A stretch of DNA of 43,691 bases from Nitrospirota bacterium (GCA_012026685.1 VEOY01000072.1:1-43691); one strand, 5' to 3'. Shown: positions 34,522-42,574, numbered from the stretch's first letter. Translations and numbers: made by a program. The notes: generated by a model from the sequence alone, not told the origin.

Positions 34522-35535
34522 TTAAAACTCAGCCTTGATCTTCTCGATCTCCTTCGAGATCATCGATCCCGCAAGGTCCGGAACCGTTTCCCATATCACC
34601 TTCTCAACCTGTGCGGTCAGAGAAGAGATCGAACCCTTCAATATCTCCTTCAGCATCTTCTCTGCAAGTTCCGGTGCTACCTCCCAGAGAACTTTTTCAA
34701 CGGATTCTTTCATCGCAGGCATAAGCGATGTCAATATCGTCTCCCTGATATCGACGGATGACAGAAATGCGGTGACGCGATCATTGACCGTTCGTTCGAA
34801 CACGGCCATCATCTCCTCTTTTGACGGCGCACTCACCTCTCCCATAACTACTTCCCTTGCAGACCGCCGCCCGACCGCCTCCTCAACAGACGCAGAAAAG
34901 ACTGGCTCCGCCGCCGGGGTCTCTTCCGGCAATGCGAAAGCCTCCTCTGCGGCAGCCTCTTCGGAGACCTCCGTTACTTCCGCGACCGCCTCAGGAATCT
35001 CTTCCATTGACCAGAGGTCGTCATCAGCAGTTGCGACAGTCTCTGCGGGCTCACCAGCCGTCTCTTCAACAAGCTCGAATACATCCTCGTCGGCCTCAGC
35101 TAAAGCCTCTGCTTCCGTTTCCATCTCAGCTTCGACAGGAACCGCATATTCATCCGAGACCGCTGCACTCATGGTAAGGGCTGCATTGATCTTGCTTATC
35201 AGTTCCTGGGACTCAAACGGTTTAATGACCGAATCATCAGCGGCAACTTCGCGCGAAAGTTCCTCGTCTATCGGCTCGAATGCGCCGGCAAGAAGAATGA
35301 CCGGGATGTGAGACGTTTCAGGGTTCTTTTTGATCCTGTCACAGAGCTGGTAGCCGTTGACCTTCGGCATTTCGATATCGGCAAGAACAATATCAGGATT
35401 AAAACCCGAGAGGATTTTCAGGGCATCTTCACCGTTGCTCACAGACTTTATCTCAAAATCTTCCTCAGCGAGGACCAGTTCCACCACCTTTTGTATGGTA
35501 ATACTGTCATCCGCGAGTAACAGCTTGCGAGCCAT
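34522..35535 (-). CDS. Response regulator with acidic linker and helical C-terminal domain
   Basis: A 337-residue protein with a receiver domain at 1-120 (Asp53 in IVLADIEMPKVNGYQ, Lys in VIKPFES), a low-complexity Ala/Glu/Val-rich linker (about 125-235) and a C-terminal helical domain (about 245-337). The latter has two similar segments: VEKVLWEVAPELAEKMLKEI and VEKVIWETVPDLAGSMISKE. This arrangement is seen in response regulators of deltaproteobacteria and relatives, sometimes near type IV pilus or polarity genes, but the role of the C-terminal domain is not known to me. GAGGTGA precedes the ATG, and a terminator follows. Confidence 0.88.
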   Translation of the reverse strand: MARKLLLADDSITIQKVVELVLAEEDFEIKSVSNGEDALKILSGFNPDIVLADIEMPKVNGYQLCDRIKKNPETSHIPVILLAGAFEPIDEELSREVAADDSVIKPFESQELISKINAALTMSAAVSDEYAVPVEAEMETEAEALAEADEDVFELVEETAGEPAETVATADDDLWSMEEIPEAVAEVTEVSEEAAAEEAFALPEETPAAEPVFSASVEEAVGRRSAREVVMGEVSAPSKEEMMAVFERTVNDRVTAFLSSVDIRETILTSLMPAMKESVEKVLWEVAPELAEKMLKEILKGSISSLTAQVEKVIWETVPDLAGSMISKEIEKIKAEF

Positions 35536-35659
35536 TCTTCACCTCATTTAAAGTATTTCGACAAATTTTATTGCTAAGTACTGAAAATGTCAAGACTTTT
35601 CAAGCAGCGGGTGCTCATGTTCAGAAGGCTGAACCAACGGTTCAGCAGGAGGAAACTCC

Positions 35660-35866
35660 TCAACCGCCGCCCGAAAATCCCCCCGACGGAACAGAAGACG
35701 GAATTCCCTTTCCTGAACCGGAAGAACAGCAAAATGACGAGACCATCTTTTTCACATCATGAGACGAGCAATTCGGACATTTTGTCGCTCCCGGCTCGCA
35801 AGAGATGCTCTGAAGAAGAGAAAAGCGTTCATTGCACTTCGTGCAGATATATTCATAAATCGGCAT
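35660..35866 (-). CDS. FmdB-type zinc-ribbon protein (short form)
   Basis: A 68-residue zinc ribbon. The [11 protein letters not shown] start and CPNCSS second knuckle provide four Cys; a CC pair and a Gly/Ser-rich tail follow. The ATG at 35866 fits the family start and lies behind TTGGAGG. It is the second member of this family in the window; the one at 10824-11123 has a Lys-rich tail instead. Function is unknown. Confidence 0.87.
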   Translation of the reverse strand: MPIYEYICTKCNERFSLLQSISCEPGATKCPNCSSHDVKKMVSSFCCSSGSGKGIPSSVPSGGFSGGG

Positions 35867-35941
35867 ACAAACCTCCAAAGTCGTCTATTTCTAAGCATTA
35901 TTTTACCTGTCGTCTGAAAAACATGTCAACAAAACTGTCGT

Positions 35942-35969
35942 TTCACATACAGGCAGGACCTGATATACT
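35942..35969 (+). promoter_or_regulatory. Promoter of the AmrS-like gene (leaderless geometry)
   Basis: TTCACA (35942-35947), a 16-base spacer and extended -10 TGATATACT (35961-35969). The ATG at 35976 follows the -10 after six bases, so the mRNA should start at or beside the codon. Confidence 0.72.
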
Positions 35970-35975
35970 TTGGGT

Positions 35976-37004
35976 ATGAAGGAAGCTCTCGTTTATGATG
36001 CTCTTCCCGGCAATGAGGTCAGATGCAGATTATGCGGTCACACCTGTCTTATTAAAAACCGGCACAGGGGCATTTGCGCTGTAAGGGAAAACGTCGACGG
36101 CAGGCTGTACAGTCTCGTCTATGGCAAGGTCATTTCCCTGAATGTCGACCCTATAGAAAAGAAACCGCTTTTTCATTTTCTGCCCGGATCAACATCCCTT
36201 TCCCTTGCAACGGTCGGCTGCAATTTCAGATGCAAACACTGCCAGAATTACGAGATATCGCAGTATCCCAGGGAACGGAAATTCGAGATCCCCGGAAGAG
36301 ACATGGGGCCGGAACAGGTCGTGGAACAGGCGATCCAGTACGGATGTGAAAGCATATCCTACACGTACACTGAGCCGACGATCTTCTTTGAGTTCGCGTA
36401 TGACTGCGCACAGCGCGCAAGAGAAAAGGGGCTCAAGAACGTTTTTGTCTCCAACGGTTATACCGGACCTGACGCAGTGCGGCTCATTGCTCCGTATCTG
36501 GACGCCAACAATATCGATCTCAAGGGAAGCGACACATTCTACCGGGAGATCTGCGGAGCCCGCCTCGGGCCGGTAAGAGAAACGATCAGTCTGATGAAGG
36601 AATTGGGCGTCTGGGTGGAGGTAACAACCCTCATCATCCCTGATCTGAACGATTCAGAGGCCGACCTCACGGCAATTGCCGAATTCATCGTCTCTGTCGA
36701 CCCGGGGATTCCCTGGCATGTCAGCCAGTTCTATCCCACCTATAAACTCATTGATAAGCCGAGGACTCCGGTAGCAACGCTTCGCCACGCGTGCGAGATC
36801 GGGTATAAGGCCGGGCTCAGGCATGTGTATGAGGGCAATGTGCCGGGAGAGGGAGGGGAAAACACCTACTGTCCTTCATGCAGTCATCTGCTCATCAGAC
36901 GTTATGGATATACCATCAGGGAAAACACCCTGCGGAACGGCCGCTGTCCAGCCTGCGATACCGCTATCAGCGGCGTGTGGCAGAAAGAAGAGGACCGGAA
37001 GTAA
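35976..37004 (+). CDS. amrS: AmmeMemoRadiSam-type radical SAM enzyme (AmrS-like)
   Basis: A 342-residue radical SAM protein. The 4Fe-4S motif CNFRCKHC is at residues 82-89. An N-terminal Cys-rich segment (CRLCGHTCLI, RGICAVRENV) and a C-terminal zinc-ribbon-like pair (CPSC, CPAC) flank it. Related landmarks are PIEKKPLFHFLPGS, YTYTEPTIFFEFAYD, DANNIDLKG, LNDSEADL and WHVSQFYPTYKL. In the named system AmrS occurs with AMMECR1 and MEMO proteins, neither of which is near here; the reaction is unknown. The start at 35976 is chosen over a TTG at 35970 because it lies just behind a strong -10 element. Confidence 0.9.
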   Translation: MKEALVYDALPGNEVRCRLCGHTCLIKNRHRGICAVRENVDGRLYSLVYGKVISLNVDPIEKKPLFHFLPGSTSLSLATVGCNFRCKHCQNYEISQYPRERKFEIPGRDMGPEQVVEQAIQYGCESISYTYTEPTIFFEFAYDCAQRAREKGLKNVFVSNGYTGPDAVRLIAPYLDANNIDLKGSDTFYREICGARLGPVRETISLMKELGVWVEVTTLIIPDLNDSEADLTAIAEFIVSVDPGIPWHVSQFYPTYKLIDKPRTPVATLRHACEIGYKAGLRHVYEGNVPGEGGENTYCPSCSHLLIRRYGYTIRENTLRNGRCPACDTAISGVWQKEEDRK

Positions 37005-37015
37005 CCGTTTACCGA

Positions 37016-37489
37016 TCAGGATTTACCCGCAGGAAGATCGAGCGCCATGATCACGGCATCCTCTTCCGGCGACGTATAATATCGCTTCCGCACCGTTATC
37101 ATGCGAAATCCCGCCCTCTCGTACATCCTGAGCGCTGCCTCGTTCGATACTCTCACTTCGAGATATATCACGCTGCAGGACCTCTCTTCAAGAAGTCCGA
37201 CAATATGCCTGACCATTTCCCGGGCCATACCCTGTCCCCGATGCTCGGGATGCACGGTCACATTAAGAATATGGCCTTCATCGAGAACCTGATTCGCGCA
37301 AATGTAGCCGACGATCCTGCCCCCCGCCCTCGCCACTTTCGGCAGAGACAGAGGTTTGTAGATCTCATTCATGAACAGCGTTCCTGACCAGGGGGTCGTG
37401 AATGCGACCTGTTCGATGGCCAGCACTTCAGGAACGTCTTCCGGCAGCATTTCATCGATCACGACTTCCCTTAATGTCTTTCTGACCAT
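37016..37489 (-). CDS. rimI: Ribosomal protein S18 alanine N-acetyltransferase RimI
   Basis: A GNAT-fold acetyltransferase, 157 residues, that acetylates the N-terminal Ala of ribosomal protein S18 (or related substrates). Diagnostic segments are IEQVAFTTPW near the N-terminus, the acetyl-CoA loop HPEHRGQGMAREMV and YLEVRVSNEAALRMYERAGF. It overlaps the 3' end of tsaB by 19 bases, a common tsaB-rimI pairing. Confidence 0.93.
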   Translation of the reverse strand: MVRKTLREVVIDEMLPEDVPEVLAIEQVAFTTPWSGTLFMNEIYKPLSLPKVARAGGRIVGYICANQVLDEGHILNVTVHPEHRGQGMAREMVRHIVGLLEERSCSVIYLEVRVSNEAALRMYERAGFRMITVRKRYYTSPEEDAVIMALDLPAGKS

Positions 37490-38160
37490 TGCACCTCGGC
37501 CTCCGATCTTCTGACATACACAGGCTCAGCTGCTGCAGCATCGGCGAATTCGGAGCAGAGAGCCTTTTGGAGTCCAAGCCGCGCAACGTTCGACGGGGAC
37601 GGCACCATCGCAGGTGAAGGCGCAATGACAGCTCTCTCCCCCAGCGCTGAAACAATAAGCTCACGGTAACGCAAAACGCCTTCGCCTGCAAGGACAATCG
37701 GCCCCCTGCACTCCCTCAGAAAATCCTCGGGCCTGGTCGATACTGCTGACACCAGGGTCGTGAATTTGTCGCGCTCCCACTGGAACTTGGCAGCATATAC
37801 CTCCCCCTTCCGTGCATCGAGCATTATGCATACCGGATGTGCGCAGCACGGGAAATTCCACGCAAATGCTTCAAGTGTCGGAACGAGGACCAGGGGCTTG
37901 TCCGCGGCATAGCAGAGACCTTTCGCTGTGCTGAGCCCTATGCGCAGGCCCGTGAACGAGCCGGGGCCTGATGCCACAGCGACGGCATCGATCCCGGCAA
38001 GCGCCATATCGGACTGTTGCAGCGCGTAATCAACAGCTGTCATCAGACGTTCCGAATGCGTTGTCCTCACGTTCAGCCGGACCTCCGCAATAAGTCCTCC
38101 CTCATCGGCGATGGCAACTCCTCCAAGCATGGTGGACGTTTCAATGGCAAGTATCTTCAT
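37471..38160 (-). CDS. tsaB: tRNA threonylcarbamoyladenosine biosynthesis protein TsaB
   Basis: A partner of TsaD and TsaE in making the t6A modification next to the anticodon of ANN-decoding tRNAs. The 229-residue ASKHA-fold protein has MKILAIETST at the N-terminus, AVASGPGSFTGLRIGLSTAKGL and the later LDARKGEVYAA. The frame is open to 38421, but the extra residues are out-of-frame MFS sequence, so the start is the ATG at 38160. A TATAAT lies seven bases upstream of it, inside the 3' end of the MFS gene, so an internal promoter with leaderless geometry is likely. Confidence 0.95.
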   Translation of the reverse strand: MKILAIETSTMLGGVAIADEGGLIAEVRLNVRTTHSERLMTAVDYALQQSDMALAGIDAVAVASGPGSFTGLRIGLSTAKGLCYAADKPLVLVPTLEAFAWNFPCCAHPVCIMLDARKGEVYAAKFQWERDKFTTLVSAVSTRPEDFLRECRGPIVLAGEGVLRYRELIVSALGERAVIAPSPAMVPSPSNVARLGLQKALCSEFADAAAAEPVYVRRSEAEVQWSERH

Positions 38161-38167
38161 GTCCTGT

Positions 38168-38173
38168 ATTATA
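38168..38173 (-). promoter_or_regulatory. -10 element of tsaB (leaderless geometry)
   Basis: TATAAT on the minus strand, seven bases before the tsaB ATG at 38160. It overlaps the stop codon of the upstream MFS gene. No good -35 is visible, so confidence is moderate. Confidence 0.5.
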
Positions 38174-39377
38174 TCGTATCCCGCTTTTTCAGATACGCAC
38201 GGGCAAAAAATATCGCCGCGATCATACAGGTTACACCTGAGACCGTCACGGCGCGCGGCGTTCCCAACCGGTCTGCAACAACCCCCATGATCGCGTTGCC
38301 TATGGGGACGGTGCCGAGAAATACAAGGGAATACACGGACATGACCCTTCCCCTCAGTCCATCCGGCACCGTCATCTGTATGAAACTGTTCGCAACCGCC
38401 AGGTAGCTCACCATTCCCCATCCGCAGAGCATGAGGACAAGAAGCGACAGCCAGAAAATGCCGGAAAGGGAAAACGCAAGCAACGCAGCAGAAAAGCAGA
38501 GGCCTGTAAGCGCCATGAACTTCGTCTTGTTCCTGATGTCTCCCCGCGCTGCAATGTTGAGGGCCGCGGTCAGGGCGCCGATACCGGAAGATCCGACCAG
38601 GAATCCAAGCCCCCTGGCCCCCCGGTCAAACACCTCTGCAGCAAAGACGGGCAGGAGACTGATGTACGGCAGTCCAATGATGCTGAACACGGCTATCAGG
38701 GAAAAAACATTCCTGATATCCCTGTTGCCGGATACAAACCTGATACCCTGTGTAAAATCGTGAAGCATGCCCTCCGATGCGGTCCTGACATCTCCCTTAG
38801 CCTGTATGCGGGAAAGTGCGGCTATCACGGCAAGAAAGCTCAGGGCATTGAGGTAAAAACAGGCAGGTATGCCGAGATGCGCTATGGTCATCCCGGCAAT
38901 GACCGGTCCGATGATACGTGCTCCGTTGAATGCTGCGGAGTTCAGCGCGATCGCGTTGCCGATGTGCCCCTTTTCGACCATCTCTGCGAGAAAAGACTGC
39001 CGTACGGGAATATCAAGGGCATTGATCGTGCCGAGCAGCGCGCCCAGCATGGCAACGTGCCAGACCGTAACGATCCCTGTGCTGGTCAGGATACCAAGAG
39101 TCAGCGCGGGCAGAATTGACAGGGCCTGGGTGAACAAGAGGAGATCCCGTTTCCGGTAGCGGTCTGCGATCACCCCGCCAAACAGCGAAAAGAGGAGGAT
39201 GGGGATGGAAGTGGCTGCGGCAACCATCCCGAGATACAGCGGGGATTTTGTAAGACTGTAGACGAGCCACCCCTGTGCAACCGACTGCATCCACGTCCCG
39301 GAAAGAGATATGACCTGACCGGACCAGAAGAGCCGGAAATCCCTGTAGGAAAAAGCGGAGAATCGTTCGTTCGCCAT
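38169..39377 (-). CDS. MFS transporter, DHA3-like family
   Basis: A 402-residue, 12-helix inner-membrane transporter. It matches the MFS_3/EntS-like family: FSYRDFRLFWSGQVISLSGTWMQSVAQGWLVY at the start (given here only as a landmark; first helix at about 14-38), the loop-2 motif GGVIADRYRKRDLLL, and a repeated GLRGRVMSVY motif in the second half. Such proteins often export siderophores, drugs or macrolides; the substrate here is unknown. TACAAT lies five bases before the ATG. It follows znuB by 63 bases on the same strand and could be part of the zinc operon or independent. Confidence 0.9.
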   Translation of the reverse strand: MANERFSAFSYRDFRLFWSGQVISLSGTWMQSVAQGWLVYSLTKSPLYLGMVAAATSIPILLFSLFGGVIADRYRKRDLLLFTQALSILPALTLGILTSTGIVTVWHVAMLGALLGTINALDIPVRQSFLAEMVEKGHIGNAIALNSAAFNGARIIGPVIAGMTIAHLGIPACFYLNALSFLAVIAALSRIQAKGDVRTASEGMLHDFTQGIRFVSGNRDIRNVFSLIAVFSIIGLPYISLLPVFAAEVFDRGARGLGFLVGSSGIGALTAALNIAARGDIRNKTKFMALTGLCFSAALLAFSLSGIFWLSLLVLMLCGWGMVSYLAVANSFIQMTVPDGLRGRVMSVYSLVFLGTVPIGNAIMGVVADRLGTPRAVTVSGVTCMIAAIFFARAYLKKRDTI

Positions 39378-39382
39378 CGTCT

Positions 39383-39388
39383 ATTGTA
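39383..39388 (-). promoter_or_regulatory. -10 element of the MFS gene (leaderless geometry)
   Basis: TACAAT on the minus strand, five bases before the ATG at 39377. No clear -35. The same spacing is seen at coaE, the transglycosylase, amrS and tsaB. Confidence 0.5.
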
Positions 39389-39440
39389 CCTCAGCACCCG
39401 CCTTGGAATGCGAGGCAGCCGGTACAGCGGTCAGTAATGT

Positions 39441-40262
39441 CTATCGCACCCTAGATCCTGTGAGATTACGAACCAGGAAGGCACAGCAAAAGAAGATAAA
39501 ATTGATCAGGACAATGGATGCACCGGCCGGGAGGTCCAGAGCAAATGACAGCGCAATGCCTGTCACCAGGGACAGCAGCGATACAAGAGATGCGATGAGC
39601 ATGGCATTTCTGAACCCCCGTGCATTCTGAAAGGCCGTCACTGCCGGCAGGACCAGAAGAGCTGACGTGAGCATGATGCCCACGACCTTCATGGCAAGAA
39701 CGACCGTTACTGCGGTTAGCACCATGATGATGCTATTGATGCGGGTCACGGGTATGCCGGACGCCCGCGCGAACTCGTCGTCAAAGGTAATGGAAAATAT
39801 CTCCTCAAAGTGGATATATACCGCGGCAAGAACAGCTCCGGAAACGATGACCGCGATCACCACCTCCGGCATGCTGATCGACAGTATACTGCCGAAAAGA
39901 TAGCTGAACAGGTCCACGTTGAACCCTCCGGCCACACTGGCAAGAAGGATGCCGCACGCGATGCCGACCGATGAAACAACGCCTATGGCGGCGTCACCAT
40001 AAATTCCCGCCTTTTCCGTCAGTCTGAGTATGCCAAGCGATGCAATGGCAACGACCGGTACGGACACCGCAAGGGGATAGACATTCAGGAACATGGCCAG
40101 GGCAACGGACCCGAACGTAACATGGGAAAGACCGTCCCCGATGAGCGACAACCTCCTGAGCACCAGGATCACACCCAGTACCGCACAGATGAGTGATATC
40201 AGCGAGCCCGCCAGGAGCGCCCGCCTGATGAACCCATAGTTCAGAAATTCAAGTATCTCCAT
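39441..40262 (-). CDS. znuB: Zinc ABC transporter permease ZnuB
   Basis: The membrane subunit of a high-affinity zinc importer (ABC-3 family). The 273-residue protein has about eight hydrophobic helices, with landmarks LRRLSLIGDGLSHVTFGSVAL, the VVSSVGIACGILLAS stretch and a C-terminal LPAGASIVLINFIFF helix. It starts nine bases after the ATPase gene stop and ends the znuA-znuC-znuB set. Confidence 0.93.
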   Translation of the reverse strand: MEILEFLNYGFIRRALLAGSLISLICAVLGVILVLRRLSLIGDGLSHVTFGSVALAMFLNVYPLAVSVPVVAIASLGILRLTEKAGIYGDAAIGVVSSVGIACGILLASVAGGFNVDLFSYLFGSILSISMPEVVIAVIVSGAVLAAVYIHFEEIFSITFDDEFARASGIPVTRINSIIMVLTAVTVVLAMKVVGIMLTSALLVLPAVTAFQNARGFRNAMLIASLVSLLSLVTGIALSFALDLPAGASIVLINFIFFCCAFLVRNLTGSRVR

Positions 40263-40271
40263 GTCCCCTTC

Positions 40272-41018
40272 TCAGTGATGTTCATGACATATGATGTGCT
40301 GTGACGCGGAACCGAAGAACTGCGCCATATTCTCCGAGCGGCAAAACTCATCGAACCCGCCAAAAAAGATTATCTTCTTGTCGAGGTAAAGAAGTTTTGA
40401 AGCATATTCGCCGATACCGCCGATATCGTGGGTCACCATGATGATCGTCACCCCTCTTTTTTCATTGAGGTCCTGCAGGAGTGAGAAGAAATTACCCCTC
40501 GTTTCCGGGTCCAGAGCGCTCGCCGGTTCGTCGAGGATAAGAAGTTCCGGCTCATTGACCAGAGCACGCGCTATAAGCACCCGCTGCTGCTGACCTCCCG
40601 ACAGATCTCCGATGAGCCTGTTTCTGATACCGCTGATCTCAAGGAGTTCCAGCATGGTCTCGATCCGGTTTTTGCGGTAACCGCGCCGCGCCCGCCCCCC
40701 GGCGATCAATCCCTGGGACACGATCTCGGCAACGGTCGACGGGAATCTCGGATTGAAGAAATCGATCCTCTGCGGCAGATATCCTATTTTTTCCCTCTCT
40801 CGCATTTCGTGCGCGTCATGTCCGAAAAGCGAAACCGAACCCTTTGCCGGCCGCAGCAGACCCAGAATGCACCTGATGAGCGTTGATTTACCCGAACCGT
40901 TGGGCCCTACAAGCCCGATGTAGTCACCTTTTTGGACTCCGAACGTGACATCAGAAAGCACCGGAAGCGTGCCGAAGTTCACGCAAAGGTCCTTTGTCCC
41001 GATGATCGTCACCGGCAC
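40272..41018 (-). CDS. znuC: Zinc ABC transporter ATP-binding protein ZnuC
   Basis: Drives zinc import by ATP hydrolysis. The 248-residue protein has Walker A GPNGSGKST (near 37-45), Q-loop YLPQRIDF, signature LSGGQQQRVLIARAL, Walker B LLILDEPASALD and the switch His in MVTHDIGG. A short His pair ends the protein (ICHEHH), which could bind zinc. The start overlaps znuA by 10 bases. Confidence 0.94.
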   Translation of the reverse strand: MPVTIIGTKDLCVNFGTLPVLSDVTFGVQKGDYIGLVGPNGSGKSTLIRCILGLLRPAKGSVSLFGHDAHEMREREKIGYLPQRIDFFNPRFPSTVAEIVSQGLIAGGRARRGYRKNRIETMLELLEISGIRNRLIGDLSGGQQQRVLIARALVNEPELLILDEPASALDPETRGNFFSLLQDLNEKRGVTIIMVTHDIGGIGEYASKLLYLDKKIIFFGGFDEFCRSENMAQFFGSASQHIICHEHH

Positions 41019-41977
41019 TGGAGCCCCGTCATGAGCTGGCCGAGATTCTTTTCCATGAGCTCAGGAAACGTGGTCCCTCTGCGCAGTTCTTCGCGCGACA
41101 CGTTATGTGCCCCATGGAGCCTGAGGAGCGATGTCCCTGTCTCGCGGGCTATGGTCCTGGCAACTCTCGGCGTAAGGAGCTCCTCATAAAAGAGGTGTTT
41201 CAATCCCTCCCTGCCGAGAATGCCGCTGATCCTGGCGAGGTCCCGCGCAGTCGGCTCCGCATCAGGGGAAAATCCATAGGCCGCTATATACGCAAGGCCA
41301 TACCGCCGGGCGAGGTAGCCGAAGGTATAGTGCCCTCCGTCCACCATGGTCTTTTTTCTGCAGCGCGAAAGTGACTCGCGGTATTTCCGGTCAAGCGCGT
41401 CCAGCTCTTTCCGGTACCCCTCCGCGTTCTTCCTGTAGCTTTCCCTGTTTTGGGGAGCTTTTATGATAAATGCGTCGCGAATGGTTTCGACCATGATCTG
41501 CGCGTTGCTGAAATCGAGCCAGATATGGGGATCGGCATTCTTTTCCGCCGTACGCACCGATTCTTCTGTGCCGCCTTCACCGGTATGATCCCCATCGGTC
41601 ATTTCCAGAAAATCCACTCCCCTGCTGGCGTCGACAATGAGTACCCGGCTGCCGTCGACCGACTTCATGATGTCCCCGATCCAGGGCTCCATATAGCGAT
41701 TGGTATATATGAAAATATCCGCGCTGTTCAGCTTAACCATATCAGCGGGTTTTGGCTCGAAGCTGTGCGGTTCGACACCGGGGGGAAGCAGAAGCGTCAC
41801 CTCTGCATTGCTGCCGCCAACAGCACGCGCGAAGTCATACACCGGAAAAAGGCTTGTTACCACTTTCAGCTTTCCTGTCCGCATACCGGAACCGGCGTCC
41901 TCTCTGCTCCTGCAGGAAAAGGATGTGATCAGTGTGAGCGCGATCATGAATATCCCTGCAGACCGGCTAAGAGACAT
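41009..41977 (-). CDS. znuA: Zinc ABC transporter substrate-binding lipoprotein ZnuA
   Basis: Captures zinc in the periplasm and delivers it to ZnuB. The 322-residue protein has a lipoprotein signal (residues 1-22, lipobox ending SFSC, Cys22), cluster A-I fold landmarks VVTSLFPVYDFARAVGG and PPGVEPHSFEPKPAD (His near 70), DPHIWLDF and GGHYTFGYLARRYGL for further ligands. The Asp/His-rich zinc loop typical of ZnuA is short and poor in His (DGDHTGEGGTEE). Zinc specificity is inferred from the adjoining Zur-type regulator; manganese cannot be fully excluded. It overlaps the upstream regulator gene by 11 bases. Confidence 0.92.
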   Translation of the reverse strand: MSLSRSAGIFMIALTLITSFSCRSREDAGSGMRTGKLKVVTSLFPVYDFARAVGGSNAEVTLLLPPGVEPHSFEPKPADMVKLNSADIFIYTNRYMEPWIGDIMKSVDGSRVLIVDASRGVDFLEMTDGDHTGEGGTEESVRTAEKNADPHIWLDFSNAQIMVETIRDAFIIKAPQNRESYRKNAEGYRKELDALDRKYRESLSRCRKKTMVDGGHYTFGYLARRYGLAYIAAYGFSPDAEPTARDLARISGILGREGLKHLFYEELLTPRVARTIARETGTSLLRLHGAHNVSREELRRGTTFPELMEKNLGQLMTGLQCR

Positions 41978-42410
41978 GAACAGTCCCTTCTTTCTTCAGA
42001 CAGGCATGGCAAAGACCGTTGATCTGGAGGATATGGGAAAGGACCTTCCCCCTGATACCTGACCTGACCGCCTCCTGAAGCTCCCTCTCCGCGCAGAAAC
42101 GTACATCCTCAACACGTCTGCAGGACATGCAGATGAAATGATGGTGGTGTTCCTCATTCCTGCACAGATAGTAATACAGCTTCCGGTCAGGATGGATGAC
42201 CCGGGAAATAACACCTCCCTCGAAGAGTCCTTCGAGATTACGATACACCGTAGGGAGTCCCAGTGTTCTGAACCGCTTCTTCAACCTCAGCCAGATATCC
42301 TCGGGACTGAGGTAGACCTGCTCGTCGTCGAGCACCTCAAGCATGGCTATCCTCTTGGGTGTCGATTTCAGGTTGAGGCTCCGAAGTATGCGCTCAAATT
42401 TCGTCTTCAT
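41967..42410 (-). CDS. zur: Fur-family regulator, probably Zur
   Basis: A metal-responsive repressor of 147 residues. The winged helix (LKSTPKRIAMLEVL, LPTVYRNLEGLFEGGVI) is followed by the dimerisation domain with a HHHH ligand cluster, CMSC and CHAC for structural zinc. It heads the znuA-znuC-znuB set, so Zur is the most likely assignment; Fur or PerR type cannot be excluded by sequence alone. The ATG at 42410 is preferred over a TTG at 42470, which lies inside the -35. A candidate operator overlaps the predicted transcription start, suggesting autoregulation of the whole operon. Confidence 0.9.
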   Translation of the reverse strand: MKTKFERILRSLNLKSTPKRIAMLEVLDDEQVYLSPEDIWLRLKKRFRTLGLPTVYRNLEGLFEGGVISRVIHPDRKLYYYLCRNEEHHHHFICMSCRRVEDVRFCAERELQEAVRSGIRGKVLSHILQINGLCHACLKKEGTVHVS

Positions 42411-42427
42411 GGCATCATCTTTCAAAT

Positions 42428-42439
42428 GAAAATTGTTTC
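42428..42439 (-). promoter_or_regulatory. Candidate Zur operator
   Basis: GAAAATTGTTTC is an imperfect inverted repeat (GAAA...TTTC) just downstream of the predicted -10 of zur, covering the expected start of transcription. It differs from the canonical Zur/Fur box, so this is a position-based guess. Confidence 0.4.
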
Positions 42440-42441
42440 TA

Positions 42442-42470
42442 TTTATCTCACATTCCTTCCTCAAAGTCAA
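42442..42470 (-). promoter_or_regulatory. Predicted promoter of the zur-znuACB operon
   Basis: TTGACT (42465-42470), a 17-base spacer and GATAAA (42442-42447) on the minus strand. It gives a leader of about 25 bases before the zur ATG. Confidence 0.5.
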
Positions 42471-42510
42471 GGACGATGGTACGAATCAGTACCCTACTAT
42501 GGCCGCGGCC

Positions 42511-42539
42511 TTGCCGTTTCGCGGATATACCGGTAAAAT
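42511..42539 (+). promoter_or_regulatory. Predicted promoter of the DUF6941 gene
   Basis: TTGCCG (42511-42516), a 17-base spacer and TAAAAT (42534-42539). The ATG at 42575 follows with a CGGAG ribosome-binding site. It is divergent from the zur promoter, 41 bases away. Confidence 0.55.
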
Positions 42540-42574
42540 AACAACAAGAATTCATCCTTCTGAACGGAGCGCTG

